Assembly: GCA_963720725.1 (NCBI GenBank)
Contig: CAVRGN010000003.1
Location: forward strand, 1,550,001-1,614,000
Origin: Benzoatithermus sp963720725
Lineage (GTDB): Bacteria > Pseudomonadota > Alphaproteobacteria > Geminicoccales > Geminicoccaceae
DNA length: 64,000 bases
Reading direction: 5' to 3'
Of the stretch, positions 43,058-53,181 are shown in pieces. The notes beneath the pieces were generated by a model. It made no database searches, was not told the origin of the DNA, and was given only the letters and a program-made list of their open reading frames with translations. The position numbers and the translations under genes are program-made. Position 1 is the first letter of the stretch; every line of letters starts with the position of its first letter.

Positions 43058-43962
43058 GCCGCCTCCGCCAGAAAGCGGTCGTAGGCGGCCAGGAACTCCT
43101 GCGGCTGCTCGAAATGGGGCAGGGCGCCGGTGGGAAACGGCTGGAAACGCCAGTTCGGCCGCTGCACCGCCCAGCCATTGGCGCTGAAGTCCTTGAAGTC
43201 CCCGCGGGTCGCATGCGGCACCCACACCGGCAGCGCCAGCTGCCGGTAGACGTCCTGGATGTCCTTGCTGAACAGCCGGCCCGAGACGAAGGCGTAAGGC
43301 GCGTTCTTGGCGCCCGGCTGGTGCGCGGTCACATAGTCGTAGTCGAGCAGCCCCTCGTCGATCTGCTTCGAGCCGAAGGTCCGCTGCAGGAAGTAGCGGA
43401 TGCTGCGCCGGCTCACCAGCAGGTCGTAGAAGCCCTGGCTCCATAGCGGCACGGTAAAGAACCGGTAGAGGCCCGGCACCTCGCGGGTGTCGCCGGGCGC
43501 GCCGTGCAGGCCGGCATAGGTCCGGCTGAAGCCGGTGGGCGTCACCAGCGTCAGGGTGCGGATCTGCTCGGGCCGCTCGGTCGTGGCGCGGGCCAGGAAC
43601 TCGCTGCCGAGCGAGACGGCGAGCGCGTCGACTGGCGCATTCCCCGTCTCGGCCGCGATCGCGTCGAGCATGTCGTGGACCGCCGCGACGTAGAGGCCCG
43701 GCTCGTATGGGCGTTCCGACCGGTCGGAGCTGCCGAAGCCCGGAAGGTCCACGGCCCAGACGCGATGTCCGGCCATGGCGTGCTCGAAGAGCGGCTTGAC
43801 CTCGTAGGCCGAGCCGGCGGCGTTGATGCTGTGGACCAGCAGCATGGGCGGGCCGTTGCCGGCCACGTAGTAGCCGAGAGGGCCGGCACGGCCGTCGAGC
43901 TGGCGTCGCTCGCCCGGCAGGGCGGGGGGCAGGGCGGGCGGGGTCGAGACGAATGCGGCCAT
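43012..43962 (-). CDS. Alpha/beta hydrolase, BchO-like
   Basis: The protein of about 316 residues has an alpha/beta-hydrolase core: the oxyanion region MLLVHSINAAGSAYE, DLPGFGSSDRSERPY, and a nucleophile elbow AVSLGSEF that departs from strict GxSxG. A late histidine lies in GALPHFEQPQEF. Hydrolases of this kind (BchO) accompany magnesium chelatase genes in other clusters, but bchI and bchD are not here. Its tail overlaps the end of ppsR2 on the opposite strand by 46 bases. The start is ATG at 43962 or GTG at 43992. It is divergent from bchG across a PpsR-type box. An esterase role on a pigment intermediate is also possible. Confidence 0.75.
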   Translation of the reverse strand: MAAFVSTPPALPPALPGERRQLDGRAGPLGYYVAGNGPPMLLVHSINAAGSAYEVKPLFEHAMAGHRVWAVDLPGFGSSDRSERPYEPGLYVAAVHDMLDAIAAETGNAPVDALAVSLGSEFLARATTERPEQIRTLTLVTPTGFSRTYAGLHGAPGDTREVPGLYRFFTVPLWSQGFYDLLVSRRSIRYFLQRTFGSKQIDEGLLDYDYVTAHQPGAKNAPYAFVSGRLFSKDIQDVYRQLALPVWVPHATRGDFKDFSANGWAVQRPNWRFQPFPTGALPHFEQPQEFLAAYDRFLAEAAQSDSPGSGPRSPSP

Positions 43963-44023
43963 GGCGGCAACCTGGGACGGTGGCGTCCGCACATCAAGCG
44001 CCGCGGTTCCCTGCCGTTCCAGG

Positions 44024-44041
44024 TGTCAAGCAATGTTGACG
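44024..44041. promoter_or_regulatory. Probable PpsR box between the bchO-like gene and bchG
   Basis: TGT-N12-ACG matches five of six half-site positions and has the inner CAA...TTG symmetry common to PpsR boxes. It sits 30 bp before the preferred bchG start at 44072 and in the divergent promoter of the hydrolase. Confidence 0.5.
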
Positions 44042-44071
44042 ATCGTTCCCGTCACCTTTACCGTTCGGACC

Positions 44072-44986
44072 ATGGAACCTACGGCCTCCACCGTCGCCGT
44101 CGGAACGCGCCCGGACTGGGCCGCGGTCCTCGAGCTGCTCAAGCCGATCACCTGGTTCGCGCCGATGTGGGCGTTCGGCTGCGGCATCGTCTCGATTGGC
44201 CTGCCCTTGGGCGCGCGCTGGCCGGAGGTGCTGGCCGGCATCCTCCTGGCCGGACCCATGGTCTGTGCCACCAGCCAGGCGGTGAACGACTGGTTCGACC
44301 GCCACGTCGACGCCATCAACGAGCCGAACCGGCCGATCCCCTCGGGTCGCGTACCCGGCCGCTGGGGCCTCTACATCGCCATCGCCTGGACCGGCCTGTC
44401 GCTCCTGGTCGCGACCATGCTCGGTCCCTGGGGTTTCGGTGCCGCCGTGGTCGGCCTCGCCCTGGCCTGGGCCTACAGCGCGCCGCCGATCCGCCTCAAG
44501 CGCAATGGCTGGTGGGGCAACTCGGCCGTGGCCGCCTGCTACGAGGGTTTGCCCTGGTTCACCGGTGCCGCCGTCCTGCTCGGCGGCTTTCCCGGCTGGC
44601 CGGTGGTCACGCTGGCCGCGCTCTACAGCATCGGCGCCCACGGCATCATGACCCTCAACGACTTCAAGTCGGTCGAGGGCGACCGGCGCATGGGCATCGA
44701 TTCGCTGCCGGTGCTGCTCGGCGTCGACCGTGCCGCCAGGACCGCCTGCCTGTTCATGGCGCTGCCGCAGCTGGCGGTGATCGCGATCCTGCTCGCCTGG
44801 GGCAGTCCGTTCCACGCCGCGATCGTGGCCTTCCTGCTCGTCGCCCAGGTGCTGCTGATGCTGCGGATGCTGCGCCGCCCGCGCGCCAGCGCGCCGATCT
44901 ACAACGCCACCGGCACCACCTTCTACGTCCTGGGCATGCTGACCGCCGCCTGCGCGGTCCGGCTGGCCTTCCCGATCGGCGCATGA
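44072..44986 (+). CDS. bchG: Bacteriochlorophyll synthase (geranylgeranyl transferase)
   Basis: BchG esterifies bacteriochlorophyllide a with geranylgeranyl or phytyl diphosphate. It is a UbiA-family membrane prenyltransferase. The first aspartate motif lies in QAVNDWFDRHVDAINEPNRP and the second in NDFKSVEGDRRMG. The protein has 304 residues from the ATG at 44072. Earlier in-frame ATGs at 43961 and 44033 fall in or before the regulatory box and are rejected. It overlaps the PucC-like gene as ATGA. Confidence 0.95.
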   Translation: MEPTASTVAVGTRPDWAAVLELLKPITWFAPMWAFGCGIVSIGLPLGARWPEVLAGILLAGPMVCATSQAVNDWFDRHVDAINEPNRPIPSGRVPGRWGLYIAIAWTGLSLLVATMLGPWGFGAAVVGLALAWAYSAPPIRLKRNGWWGNSAVAACYEGLPWFTGAAVLLGGFPGWPVVTLAALYSIGAHGIMTLNDFKSVEGDRRMGIDSLPVLLGVDRAARTACLFMALPQLAVIAILLAWGSPFHAAIVAFLLVAQVLLMLRMLRRPRASAPIYNATGTTFYVLGMLTAACAVRLAFPIGA

Positions 44987-46326
44987 CCGCGGCACCGCTC
45001 GGTTGGCTCGGCATCGTCCGGCTGGGCCTGGTCCAGACCGCGCTGGGTGCGATCGTCGTGCTGACCACCTCGACCCTGAACCGGGTCATGGTGGTCGAGC
45101 TGGCGCTGCCCGCCACCCTGCCGGGCGCCCTGGTCGCCATGCACTACGCGATCCAGCTGCTGCGCCCGCGGCTCGGCTACGGCTCCGACGTCTCCGGCCG
45201 TGCCACGCCCTGGATCATCGGCGGCATGGCGACCTTGTGCATCGGCGGCCTGCTCGCGGCCGTGGCAACCGCCTGGATGACCACCGACCGGTGGGCCGGG
45301 ATCGCGCTCGCCGTGGTGGCCTTCCTGCTGATCGGCGTCGGCGTGGGTGCTGCGGGCACCTCGGTGCTCGTGCTCCTGGCCAAGCGCGTGGTCGAGGCGC
45401 GGCGTGCCGCGGCCGCCACCATCGTCTGGCTGATGATGATCGCCGGCATCGCGGTCACCGCCGGCGTCGCCGGCAGCCTGCTCGATCCGTTCTCGCCGGC
45501 GCGGCTGGTGGCGGTGGCGGGCGGCGTGGTCCTGTTCGCCTTCGTCCTGACCCTGCTCGCGGTCTGGGGCGTGGAGCGCGGCAGTCACGCCGCCGACGGC
45601 GCCGGCGATGGTGCCAGGGCCCCGTTCATGCAGGCCCTGGCCCAGGTCTGGGCCGAGCCGCAGGCGCGCCGCTTCACCATCTTCGTCTTCGTCTCGATGC
45701 TGGCCTACAGCGCCCAGGACCTGATCCTGGAGCCGTTCGCCGGGCTGGTCTTCGCCATGACCCCGGGCGAATCGACCCAGCTGTCCGGGATCCAGCATGG
45801 CGGCGTGCTCCTGGGCATGATCGCCGTCGCCCTGGCCGGCAGCTTCGGCCGTGGCCGCTTCGGCTCGCTGCGCAGCTGGACCATCGGCGGCTGCCTCGCC
45901 TCGGCGGTGATGCTGGCCGGCCTCGCGGCCGCCGGCTTCGTCGGGCCGAGCTGGCCCCTGCGCCCGACCGTGTTCTGCCTGGGCATGGCCAACGGCGCCT
46001 TCGCCGTCGCCGCCATCGGCTCGATGATGGGTCTCGCCGGCAAGGGCCGCGAGGCGCGCGAGGGCGTGCGCATGGGCCTGTGGGGTGCGGCCCAGGCGAT
46101 CGCCTTCGGTCTCGGCGGCTTCTCGGGCACGGTCGCGGCCGACCTCGCGCGGCATCTGATGGGTTCCCCCGACATCGCCTACGGCACCGTATTCGCGGGC
46201 CAGGCGGTGCTGTTCGTGATCTCGGCCGGGCTTGCGGCCGGTGTGGGTGCAGCCACCCCGACGCGCGCCTCGGCACAATCCTCAACCGCCGGCGCGCGCT
46301 ACGCCGCCGGCCTCGGCGGCAGGTGA
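44983..46326 (+). CDS. PucC-like carrier between bchG and bchP
   Basis: This 447-residue membrane protein belongs to the BCD/PucC family, like LhaA. It shows STLNRVMVVELALPATLPGALVAMHYAIQLLRPRLGYGSD near the N-terminus and about twelve helices. A gene at this place (often called bch2 or orf428) is conserved between bchG and bchP and may help pigment handling or delivery. The alanine- and threonine-rich C-terminal tail after about residue 420 looks disordered. bchP follows after 5 bases. Confidence 0.92.
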   Translation: MTAAPLGWLGIVRLGLVQTALGAIVVLTTSTLNRVMVVELALPATLPGALVAMHYAIQLLRPRLGYGSDVSGRATPWIIGGMATLCIGGLLAAVATAWMTTDRWAGIALAVVAFLLIGVGVGAAGTSVLVLLAKRVVEARRAAAATIVWLMMIAGIAVTAGVAGSLLDPFSPARLVAVAGGVVLFAFVLTLLAVWGVERGSHAADGAGDGARAPFMQALAQVWAEPQARRFTIFVFVSMLAYSAQDLILEPFAGLVFAMTPGESTQLSGIQHGGVLLGMIAVALAGSFGRGRFGSLRSWTIGGCLASAVMLAGLAAAGFVGPSWPLRPTVFCLGMANGAFAVAAIGSMMGLAGKGREAREGVRMGLWGAAQAIAFGLGGFSGTVAADLARHLMGSPDIAYGTVFAGQAVLFVISAGLAAGVGAATPTRASAQSSTAGARYAAGLGGR

Positions 46327-46331
46327 GGCGG

Positions 46332-47531
46332 ATGAACGAGAACCAGACCTTCGACGCGGTGGTGGTCGGCGGCGGCCCCGCGGGTGCCACCGCCGCCGAG
46401 GAACTCGCGCGGCGCGGCCGCTCGGTGCTGCTGCTCGACCGGGCCGGGCGGATCAAGCCTTGCGGCGGCGCCATCCCGCCGCGCCTGATCCGCGACTTCG
46501 CCATTCCCGACGGGCTCCTGGTCGCCAAGGTCAACTGCGCGCGCATGGTCTCGCCCAAGGACCAGAAGGTCGACATGCACATCGAGGGCGGCTTCGTCGG
46601 CATGGTCGACCGCGAGGTGTTCGACGAGTGGCTGCGCGACCGGGCGGCCGCCGCCGGGGCCGTGCGCGCCGCCGGCACCTTCGAGCGGCTGGAGCGCGAT
46701 CCGGACGGCACTGCCGTCATCCGCTACCGTCCGGAAGGCGGCGAGCGCGGCGGCGACCTCGCCGCGGTTCGCGCACGCTCGGTGATCGGCGCCGACGGTG
46801 CGAACTCGCAGGTCGGCCGCCAGGCCGTGCCGGGCGCGGAGAAAACCCGCCACGTCTTCGCCTACCACGAGATCGTCAAAGCACCCCGCCCTGGCCACGC
46901 CGACTACGATCCGGCCCGCTGCGACGTCATCTATCGCGGCCGGTTCTCGCCCGACTTCTATTCCTGGGTGTTCCCGCACGGCGAGACCGCCAGCATCGGC
47001 ACCGGCTCGATGAACAAGGGCTTCTCGTTGCGCGGGTCGATCGCCGAGCTGCGCCAGACCATCGGCCTCGCCGACTGCGAGACCATCCGCCGCGAGGGTG
47101 CCCCGATCCCGCTCAAGCCTCTGCGCAAGTGGGACAATGGCCGCGACGTGGTCCTGGCCGGGGATGCCGCCGGCGTGGTCGCACCCGCCTCGGGCGAGGG
47201 GATCTACTATGCCATGTTCGGCGGCCAGCTCGCCGCCGCGGCGGTCGAGACCTTCCTCGCCACCGGCGACGCGCGCGCTCTGGCCGGCGCGCGCAAGCAA
47301 TTCATGAAGGCGCATGGCCGGGTGTTCTGGATCCTCGGGATCATGCAGCGCTTCTGGTACGCCAACGACCTGCTGCGCGAGCGCTTCGTCAAGATCTGTC
47401 GCGACAAGGACGTGCAGCAGCTGACCTTCGAATCCTACATGAACAAGGAGCTGGTGCGGAAGAAGCCCCTGGCGCATGTCCGCATCTTCTTCAAGGACCT
47501 GGCGCACCTGTTCGGACTGGTGCGGGCGTGA
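46332..47531 (+). CDS. bchP: Geranylgeranyl reductase
   Basis: BchP reduces the geranylgeranyl tail of bacteriochlorophyll to phytyl. The FAD-binding N-terminus reads VVVGGGPAGATAAEELARRG, followed by KPCGGAIPPRLI. The substrate-domain signature VLAGDAAGVVAPASGEGIYYAM lies near residue 275. The 399-residue length is normal. It overlaps tspO as GTGA. Confidence 0.96.
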   Translation: MNENQTFDAVVVGGGPAGATAAEELARRGRSVLLLDRAGRIKPCGGAIPPRLIRDFAIPDGLLVAKVNCARMVSPKDQKVDMHIEGGFVGMVDREVFDEWLRDRAAAAGAVRAAGTFERLERDPDGTAVIRYRPEGGERGGDLAAVRARSVIGADGANSQVGRQAVPGAEKTRHVFAYHEIVKAPRPGHADYDPARCDVIYRGRFSPDFYSWVFPHGETASIGTGSMNKGFSLRGSIAELRQTIGLADCETIRREGAPIPLKPLRKWDNGRDVVLAGDAAGVVAPASGEGIYYAMFGGQLAAAAVETFLATGDARALAGARKQFMKAHGRVFWILGIMQRFWYANDLLRERFVKICRDKDVQQLTFESYMNKELVRKKPLAHVRIFFKDLAHLFGLVRA

Positions 47532-48025
47532 GCCTGCCGGCGGCGCGGCGCCGCAAGGCGCTGCTCGTTGCCGGTCTTGCCGCCCTGGCGATAGCGCTCC
47601 TCGGCATTTCCGCCACCGATCTCGGCCCCTGGTACCAGGCGCTGGCCAAGCCGTCCTGGCAGCCGCCCGCCTGGCTGTTCGGTCCGGCCTGGACCCTGAT
47701 CTACGCGCTGGCCGCCCTTTCCGCGGCGGCCGCATGGGGTGCCGCGCGCGATCGCGCGACCGAGCGCCGGATCGTCCTGCTGTTCGGCCTCAACGCTCTC
47801 CTCAACATGCTGTGGAGCCAGCTGTTCTTCGGCCTGCATCGACCCGACTGGGCGCTGGTCGAGGTGGTGCTGCTCTGGCTGTCGGTGCTGGTCCTGGTGA
47901 TCGCGATGCGGCCGATCTCGCGCACGGCCAGCTGGCTCCTGCTCCCCTATCTCGCCTGGGTCACCTTCGCCGGCATCCTCAATCTTGCGGTGGTGCGGCT
48001 GAACGCTCCCTTCGCCCCGACTTGA
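47528..48025 (+). CDS. tspO: TspO/MBR family protein (CrtK)
   Basis: TspO is a five-helix outer-membrane or membrane tryptophan-rich sensory protein that in Rhodobacter tunes pigment gene expression with oxygen, through tetrapyrrole traffic. The 165-residue protein has the motifs WYQALAKPSWQPPAWLFGPAWTLIY and NALLNMLWSQLFFGLHRPDWALVEV. The GTG at 47528 overlaps the bchP stop. Its end overlaps the convergent AraC-type gene by 47 bases. It closes the bchG-bchP operon. Confidence 0.94.
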   Translation: MSLPAARRRKALLVAGLAALAIALLGISATDLGPWYQALAKPSWQPPAWLFGPAWTLIYALAALSAAAAWGAARDRATERRIVLLFGLNALLNMLWSQLFFGLHRPDWALVEVVLLWLSVLVLVIAMRPISRTASWLLLPYLAWVTFAGILNLAVVRLNAPFAPT

Positions 48026-49034
48026 TCGGCACGGCCCGCGCCCGAGCCGCCGGATGTGTGCGGCGGAGGGTCTGCGACGGAACCTCGTCGAAGAGGCAAC
48101 GGTAGGCGGCCGCGAATTCGCCGAAGTGGAAGAAGCCCCAACTGGTGGCGGCCGCGGTGACCGAGGTCGCCCGGCCCGGCTCCAGCAGCTGGCGCCGGGC
48201 GCCGTGCAGGCGCAGGATGCGCAGGAACGCGATCGGCGGCATGCCGAAACGCTCGCGGCAGGCATCGTGCAGCGTCCGCTCCGGCGCGCCGGTGGCCGCG
48301 CACAGCTCGGCGATCGTCACTGGCCGGGAGCGGTTGGCGCGCAGATAGTCCTCGGTGCGGGCCGCCAGTCGGCGGCGTTCGGAAGCGTACACCTGGCGTG
48401 GCGGCAGATCGAGGCGACCGAGCAGGGCCTCGGCCACGGCCTGCTCGAGCGCTGTGGCGAAGGCGTGCTCGCATAACCGGTCGGAACCGGCGGCCAGCGC
48501 TGCCTCATGCAGGCACCGCAGCTCCGCCTCGGCACCCGCTTCGTCCCGCAGCCTCAGCACCGTCGCTCCTGCGAACTGGCCGTCCCAGCCATCGCCGACG
48601 AAGGTGGCGGTCATCTCGTCCAGCAGGTCCCGGGCCACCGAGAACACGAGCAGCTCGCAGCCCTTGGGGTGGAGGAAGTGCAGCTCGTCCCGGTCCGACA
48701 GCGTGGCGATCTGATCGTGTCGCACCGGCACGCCGGCATGCCGCGCCGGTTCCGGCGTGCCGGCGACCAGCCCGAAGGTGCGTGCACGCCGCGGCACCGA
48801 CCCGGTGCTCAGGATACCGCTGGACCAGGAAGCCATTCCCAGCTGCAGCCGACCAGTGTGTGCGAGGTCGATGGAGCCGCGAAACGGTCCCGGCGACAAC
48901 TTTACATATTGCTGGTTCCAACCACGCGCGGCGGCAGCCATGGCCTCGAAATTGTCGAACCGGGGACGTGCGACCAGCCCGGCCGGGAATTCGGTTAAAG
49001 GGAGGCCAAGCAGAGCCCCTGCGGGATCGTCCAT
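47979..49034 (-). CDS. AraC-family transcriptional regulator
   Basis: The 351-residue protein has a C-terminal double helix-turn-helix of the AraC type: TIAELCAATGAPERTLHDACRERFGMPPIAFLRILRLHGARRQL, then ATSWGFFHFGEFAAAYRCLFDEVPS. The N-terminal 200 residues form a ligand or sensing domain with no motif I recognise. Its end overlaps tspO on the other strand by 47 bases. It is divergent from the arylsulfatase gene at 49144, with a 109-bp gap, so it may control that gene. It marks the edge of the photosynthesis genes on this side. Confidence 0.88.
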   Translation of the reverse strand: MDDPAGALLGLPLTEFPAGLVARPRFDNFEAMAAAARGWNQQYVKLSPGPFRGSIDLAHTGRLQLGMASWSSGILSTGSVPRRARTFGLVAGTPEPARHAGVPVRHDQIATLSDRDELHFLHPKGCELLVFSVARDLLDEMTATFVGDGWDGQFAGATVLRLRDEAGAEAELRCLHEAALAAGSDRLCEHAFATALEQAVAEALLGRLDLPPRQVYASERRRLAARTEDYLRANRSRPVTIAELCAATGAPERTLHDACRERFGMPPIAFLRILRLHGARRQLLEPGRATSVTAAATSWGFFHFGEFAAAYRCLFDEVPSQTLRRTHPAARARAVPIKSGRRERSAAPPQD

Positions 49035-49143
49035 TGCGCATCGTTCCGCACCGCAGTTTTCCGATAGCTAACGTCACGCTAGGCTGAGACGATGCGGGAG
49101 TCGATGGGCGCCCGCGCGACGCCGTGATCTCTGAGGGGACGAT

Positions 49144-51670
49144 ATGACGGGTCAAATTGGAATCGGTCTCCGGGCCGGGCTTGCGATCTCCGCCCTGCTG
49201 CTCGCTTGGGGCCAGCCGGCGGCCGCGCAGCAGGTCACCGGCGAACTGGGCTCGCCCAGCGCCACGACCACGATTCCCGGCGACGTGCTGCCGCCGCCGG
49301 CGCCTCCGTTCGCCGGCGAGATCAACCTCAACGCCAACCAGTCCAAGCCCTGGTGGGCGCCGCGGGTGGTCCCACCCAAGGGGGCGCCCAACGTCCTGCT
49401 GATCATGACCGACGATTCGGGCTTCGGCGTGCCCAGCGCCTTCGGCGGCGTGATCCCGACCCCGGCACTCGACCGCATCGCGGCCAACGGCCTGCGCTAC
49501 ACCAACTTCGCCTCGACGGCCTTGTGCTCGCCGACCCGGGCCGCCCTGATCACCGGTCGCAACCACCATTCGGTCGGTTTCGGCGTGATCTCGGAACAGG
49601 CCACCGGCTTTCCCGGCTACGACAGCTTCATCGGCAAGGACAGCGCCACGATCGGCCGCATCCTGCGCGACAACGGCTACGCCACCTCTTGGTTCGGCAA
49701 GGACCACAACACCCCGGCCTTCCAGGCGAGCCAGGTGGGCCCGTTCGACCAGTGGCCCATCGGTATGGGCTTCGAATATTTCTACGGCTTCGTCGGCGGC
49801 GACGCCAATCAGTGGGCGCCGAACCTGTTCCGCAACACCACCCCGATCTACCCGTTCGAAGGCAAGCCGGGCTGGAACCTGACCACTGCCATGGCCGACG
49901 AGGCCATTCAGCACATGCGGATGCTGAACGAGACCCAGCCCGACAAGCCGTTCTTCGTCTACTACGTGCCAGGGGGCACCCACGCGCCGCACCACCCGAC
50001 CAAGGAATGGGTCGACAAGATCAGCGCCATGCATCTGTTCGACGACGGGTGGAACAAGCTGCGCGACACGATCTATGCCAACCAGAAGAAGCTGGGCGTC
50101 ATTCCCCAGGACGCCGAGTTGACGCCGTGGCCGGACGATCTTTTGAAGAAGTGGGCCGATCTGACGGCCGACGAGAAGAAGATGTTCCTCCGGCAGGCCG
50201 ACGTCTTCGCCGCCTATGTCGCCTACACCGACCACGAGATCGGCCGGGTGATCCAGGCGGTCGAGGACATGGGCAAGCTCGACGACACGCTGATCATCTA
50301 CATCAACGGCGACAACGGCACGAGTGCCGAGGGCTCGCCGATCGGCACGCCGAGCGAGGTCGCGGCCTTCAACGGCGTCTCGGTGCCGGTGGCCGACCAG
50401 CTCAAGTATTTCTACGATGGCTGGGGCACGGAGGCGACCTATCCCGCACATGGCGGTGGGCTGGACCTGGGCCTTCGACACGCCGTTCAAGTGGACCAAG
50501 CAGATCGCCTCGCATTTCGGCGGCACGCGGCAGGGCATGGCGGTTTCCTGGCCGGGCCACATCACCGACAAAGGCGGCATCCGCAACCAGTTCCACCACA
50601 TGATCGACATCGCGCCGACGATCCTCGACGTGACCGGCGTCGGCGCACCCAACATGGTCGACGGGATCGCCCAGAAGCCGATCGAGGGCGTCAGCATGGC
50701 CTACACCTTCGACAAGGCCAACGCCGATGTGCCGTCCCGGCGCAACAAGCAGTACTTCGAGATGCTGGGCAACCGCGGCATCTACAGTGACGGCTGGTAC
50801 GCCAACACCACGCCGATCTCTCCGCCTTGGGATCTTGCCGGCACGCCCAATCCCGACGTCATGAACGCCTACAAGTGGGAACTCTATCACGTCGCCGAGG
50901 ACTGGACCCAGAACCACGACCTCGCTGCGTCCATGCCCGACAAGCTCAAGGAGATGCAGGAGCTGTTCATGGTCGAGGCGGCGAAGTACCAGGTGTTCCC
51001 GCTCGACAACGCGCTGGCCACCCGGCTCGTGACGCCGCGCCCCAGCGTCACCGCGGGTCGCAACACCTTCACCTACACCGGCGTACTGACCGGCACGCCC
51101 AATGGTGACGCCCCGAACGTCCTCAACAGCAGCTACACCATCACGGCCGAGATCGAGGTGCCGGAGGGCGGTGGCGACGGCATCCTGGCGACGCAGGGCG
51201 GCCGCTTCGCCGGCTGGGGCTTCTATCTGCTCGAGGGCAAGCCGGTCTATCTCTGGAACCTGCTCGACCTGGAGCGGATCCGCTGGGAGGGCAAGGAGGC
51301 GCTCAGCCCCGGCAAGCACACGCTCGAGTTCGACTTCACCTATGACGGCTTGGGCATCGGCACGCTCGCATTCAACAACATGAGCGGCCTCGGCCGCGGT
51401 GGTGAGGGCGTGCTCAAGGTCGACGGCAAGGAGGTCGCCCGCCAGACCATGGAGCGGAGCATCCCGCTGATCCTGCAGTGGGACGAGAACTTCGACGTCG
51501 GTGCGGACACGCTGACCGGCGTCGACGACCGGGACTACCAGCCGCCGTTCGCCTTCAACGGCACGATCGACAAGCTGACGATCAAGATCGACCGGCCCAA
51601 GCTCTCGCCCGAGGACATAAAGAAGTTGCAGGCGGCTGTGCCGGGTGCCAGCAACAAGACGAGCGAATGA
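49144..51670 (+). CDS. Secreted arylsulfatase, one-base frameshift
   Basis: A signal peptide (cut after AAAQ near residue 28) precedes a type I sulfatase with the formylglycine motif CSPTRAALITGRN near residue 133 and the metal-site stretch LLIMTDDSGFG. The product would hydrolyse sulfate esters in the periplasm after cysteine-to-formylglycine conversion by an enzyme not seen here. The frame breaks near 50445, where one extra G splits TYP-HMAVGWTW. The remainder runs to 51670 and includes a C-terminal beta-rich domain. The corrected length is about 842 residues. It opens a secreted-protein region outside photosynthesis. A second, related sulfatase lies at 63174. Confidence 0.9.
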
Positions 51671-51716
51671 ATGGCGCCCTTTCGCTCTGGTCCCGGTTCA
51701 GCGAGGAACGCGTCTC

Positions 51717-52601
51717 ATGCTCTGCAAGGTTGCGCCAGGCCGGCCTGGCGGTGGCCTCTTGGCGATACTGGCGCCGCTCGCCCTGTTCATCGGCTCGCCA
51801 GCAGACGCCCAGGAACCGGCGGCGCCCGCAGGCGGGTCGTCGCTCCTGGACCAGACGAAGGCGGCACCCTGGCAGCTGAGCGTCGCTCCCTACGTCTGGG
51901 CGACCGCGCTGAACGGCGATGTCGGGGTCGGCAAGACCAGCGCCAAGGTCGACGCCACCTTCAGCGACATCCTGGACAATCTCAACGGTGCCTTGATGGT
52001 CAGCCTCGAGTTGCGCAAGGGTCGCTTCGGGCTGTTGTCCGACTCGGTCTTCGCCCAGCTCGAGGACAGTGGGGCCTCGCAGGGCGGCAGGGTGAAAATC
52101 GACGCCCAGATGAACCAGTTCATCCAGAATCTGGCCGGGACCTTCCGCCTCGGCACGTGGCAGCTCGCGGATTTCGGCGCAACCGGCCCGCTGTCGCTGA
52201 CGCTCGATCCCTATGCCGGCATCCGCTACACCTATCTGGACACCGAGCTGGACGGCAAGCTCGACCTGCCCGACCTGGGCATCGACGCGAGGCGTACGGC
52301 CGAGGGAAGCGAGCACTGGGTCGACCCGATCGTCGGCCTGCGCACGACGTGGACGCTGGGCGAGCGCTGGAGTGCCGTGGTCGGCGGTGACGTCGGCGGC
52401 ATCAACACCAGCGACCAGTACAGCGCCGAGGCCTGGGGGCTGCTGGGCTACCGCTTCGGGCTGTTCGGCGAGAACAACGCCGATGTCTTCGGCGGCTACC
52501 GGGTGCTGCACCAGAAGTACGAGACCGGCAGCGGCCGCAGCGAGTTCGACTGGGATATTACCATGCACGGCCCGATCGCCGGGCTCAAGATCACCTTCTG
52601 A
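51717..52601 (+). CDS. Outer-membrane beta-barrel protein
   Basis: The 294-residue protein starts MLCKVAPG..., carries a signal peptide ending near PADA-Q, and then alternates amphipathic strands (LSVAPYVWATALNGDVGVG, SLTLDPYAGIRYTYLDTELDG, WDITMHGPIAGLKITF). It ends in phenylalanine, as barrels inserted by the BAM complex do. GAGGA lies about ten bases before the ATG at 51717. It follows the sulfatase by 46 bases and may be its partner in uptake of sulfated compounds. The ligand is unknown. Confidence 0.8.
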   Translation: MLCKVAPGRPGGGLLAILAPLALFIGSPADAQEPAAPAGGSSLLDQTKAAPWQLSVAPYVWATALNGDVGVGKTSAKVDATFSDILDNLNGALMVSLELRKGRFGLLSDSVFAQLEDSGASQGGRVKIDAQMNQFIQNLAGTFRLGTWQLADFGATGPLSLTLDPYAGIRYTYLDTELDGKLDLPDLGIDARRTAEGSEHWVDPIVGLRTTWTLGERWSAVVGGDVGGINTSDQYSAEAWGLLGYRFGLFGENNADVFGGYRVLHQKYETGSGRSEFDWDITMHGPIAGLKITF

Positions 52602-52720
52602 GCGGGCCCGGGCGCGAGGTGCGACATGGACCCCACGGCGGTCGATCGCGTTAACATGGCTGAGGTTACCATCGGCCGTGACCCAGCATGGGCTTTCGGC
52701 CTCAGCCAGGGAGTACGTCG

Positions 52721-52999
52721 ATGTATCGCTTGTTGACGATCGCCGTTGCCGCCGCTTCGTGTCTCGGCGCCGTGGGCGTTTTGCCGGCGCAAGCCGCTCC
52801 TCCCTGTTTCCAGCAGGCGAAGGCGTTCGGCGAAGCCGTCACCGCCATGGGGAGCCTCGCCGGCGAGATCAGCAACCCGTCGCCCAAGGTCCGGCAGGCC
52901 ACCGATCTGCGCAACCAGGGCATGGAGGCCTGTCTCGCGGGGCGCGTCCGCGAGGGTCGGGCGATGATCGAGCAGGCCACCGCGATGCTCAAGAACTGA
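52721..52999 (+). CDS. Small secreted protein, unknown
   Basis: The ATG at 52721 with GGGAG eight bases upstream gives a 92-residue protein. A signal peptide (MYRLLTIAVAAASCLGAVGVLPAQA) is followed by about 67 helical, alanine-rich residues with two cysteines that could pair. I recognise no family. A hairpin follows its stop. Confidence 0.65.
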   Translation: MYRLLTIAVAAASCLGAVGVLPAQAAPPCFQQAKAFGEAVTAMGSLAGEISNPSPKVRQATDLRNQGMEACLAGRVREGRAMIEQATAMLKN

Positions 53000-53020
53000 C
53001 CAGCCGCGCCTCGGGCCCGA

Positions 53021-53059
53021 GCGACGGGGAATCACCAAACCACCAAGCCGCCCCGTCGC
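53021..53059 (+). terminator. Hairpin after the small secreted gene
   Basis: GCGACGGGG pairs perfectly with CCCCGTCGC across a 21-base loop, starting 22 bases after the stop. A TTTT follows some 14 bases later. It may act as a weak or factor-assisted terminator. No compact U-tract is present. Confidence 0.35.
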
Positions 53060-53181
53060 CCGGCGTCGCAGTTTTCCGCTAGCGAGGACATTGTTCGAGC
53101 GGTAGCTACAGCATCGGTCGCCGCTGCGATGTTTTGCGGCGATTGGTCGGAAAGACGAATTCAGGAGGAGGGAAGGCGGCG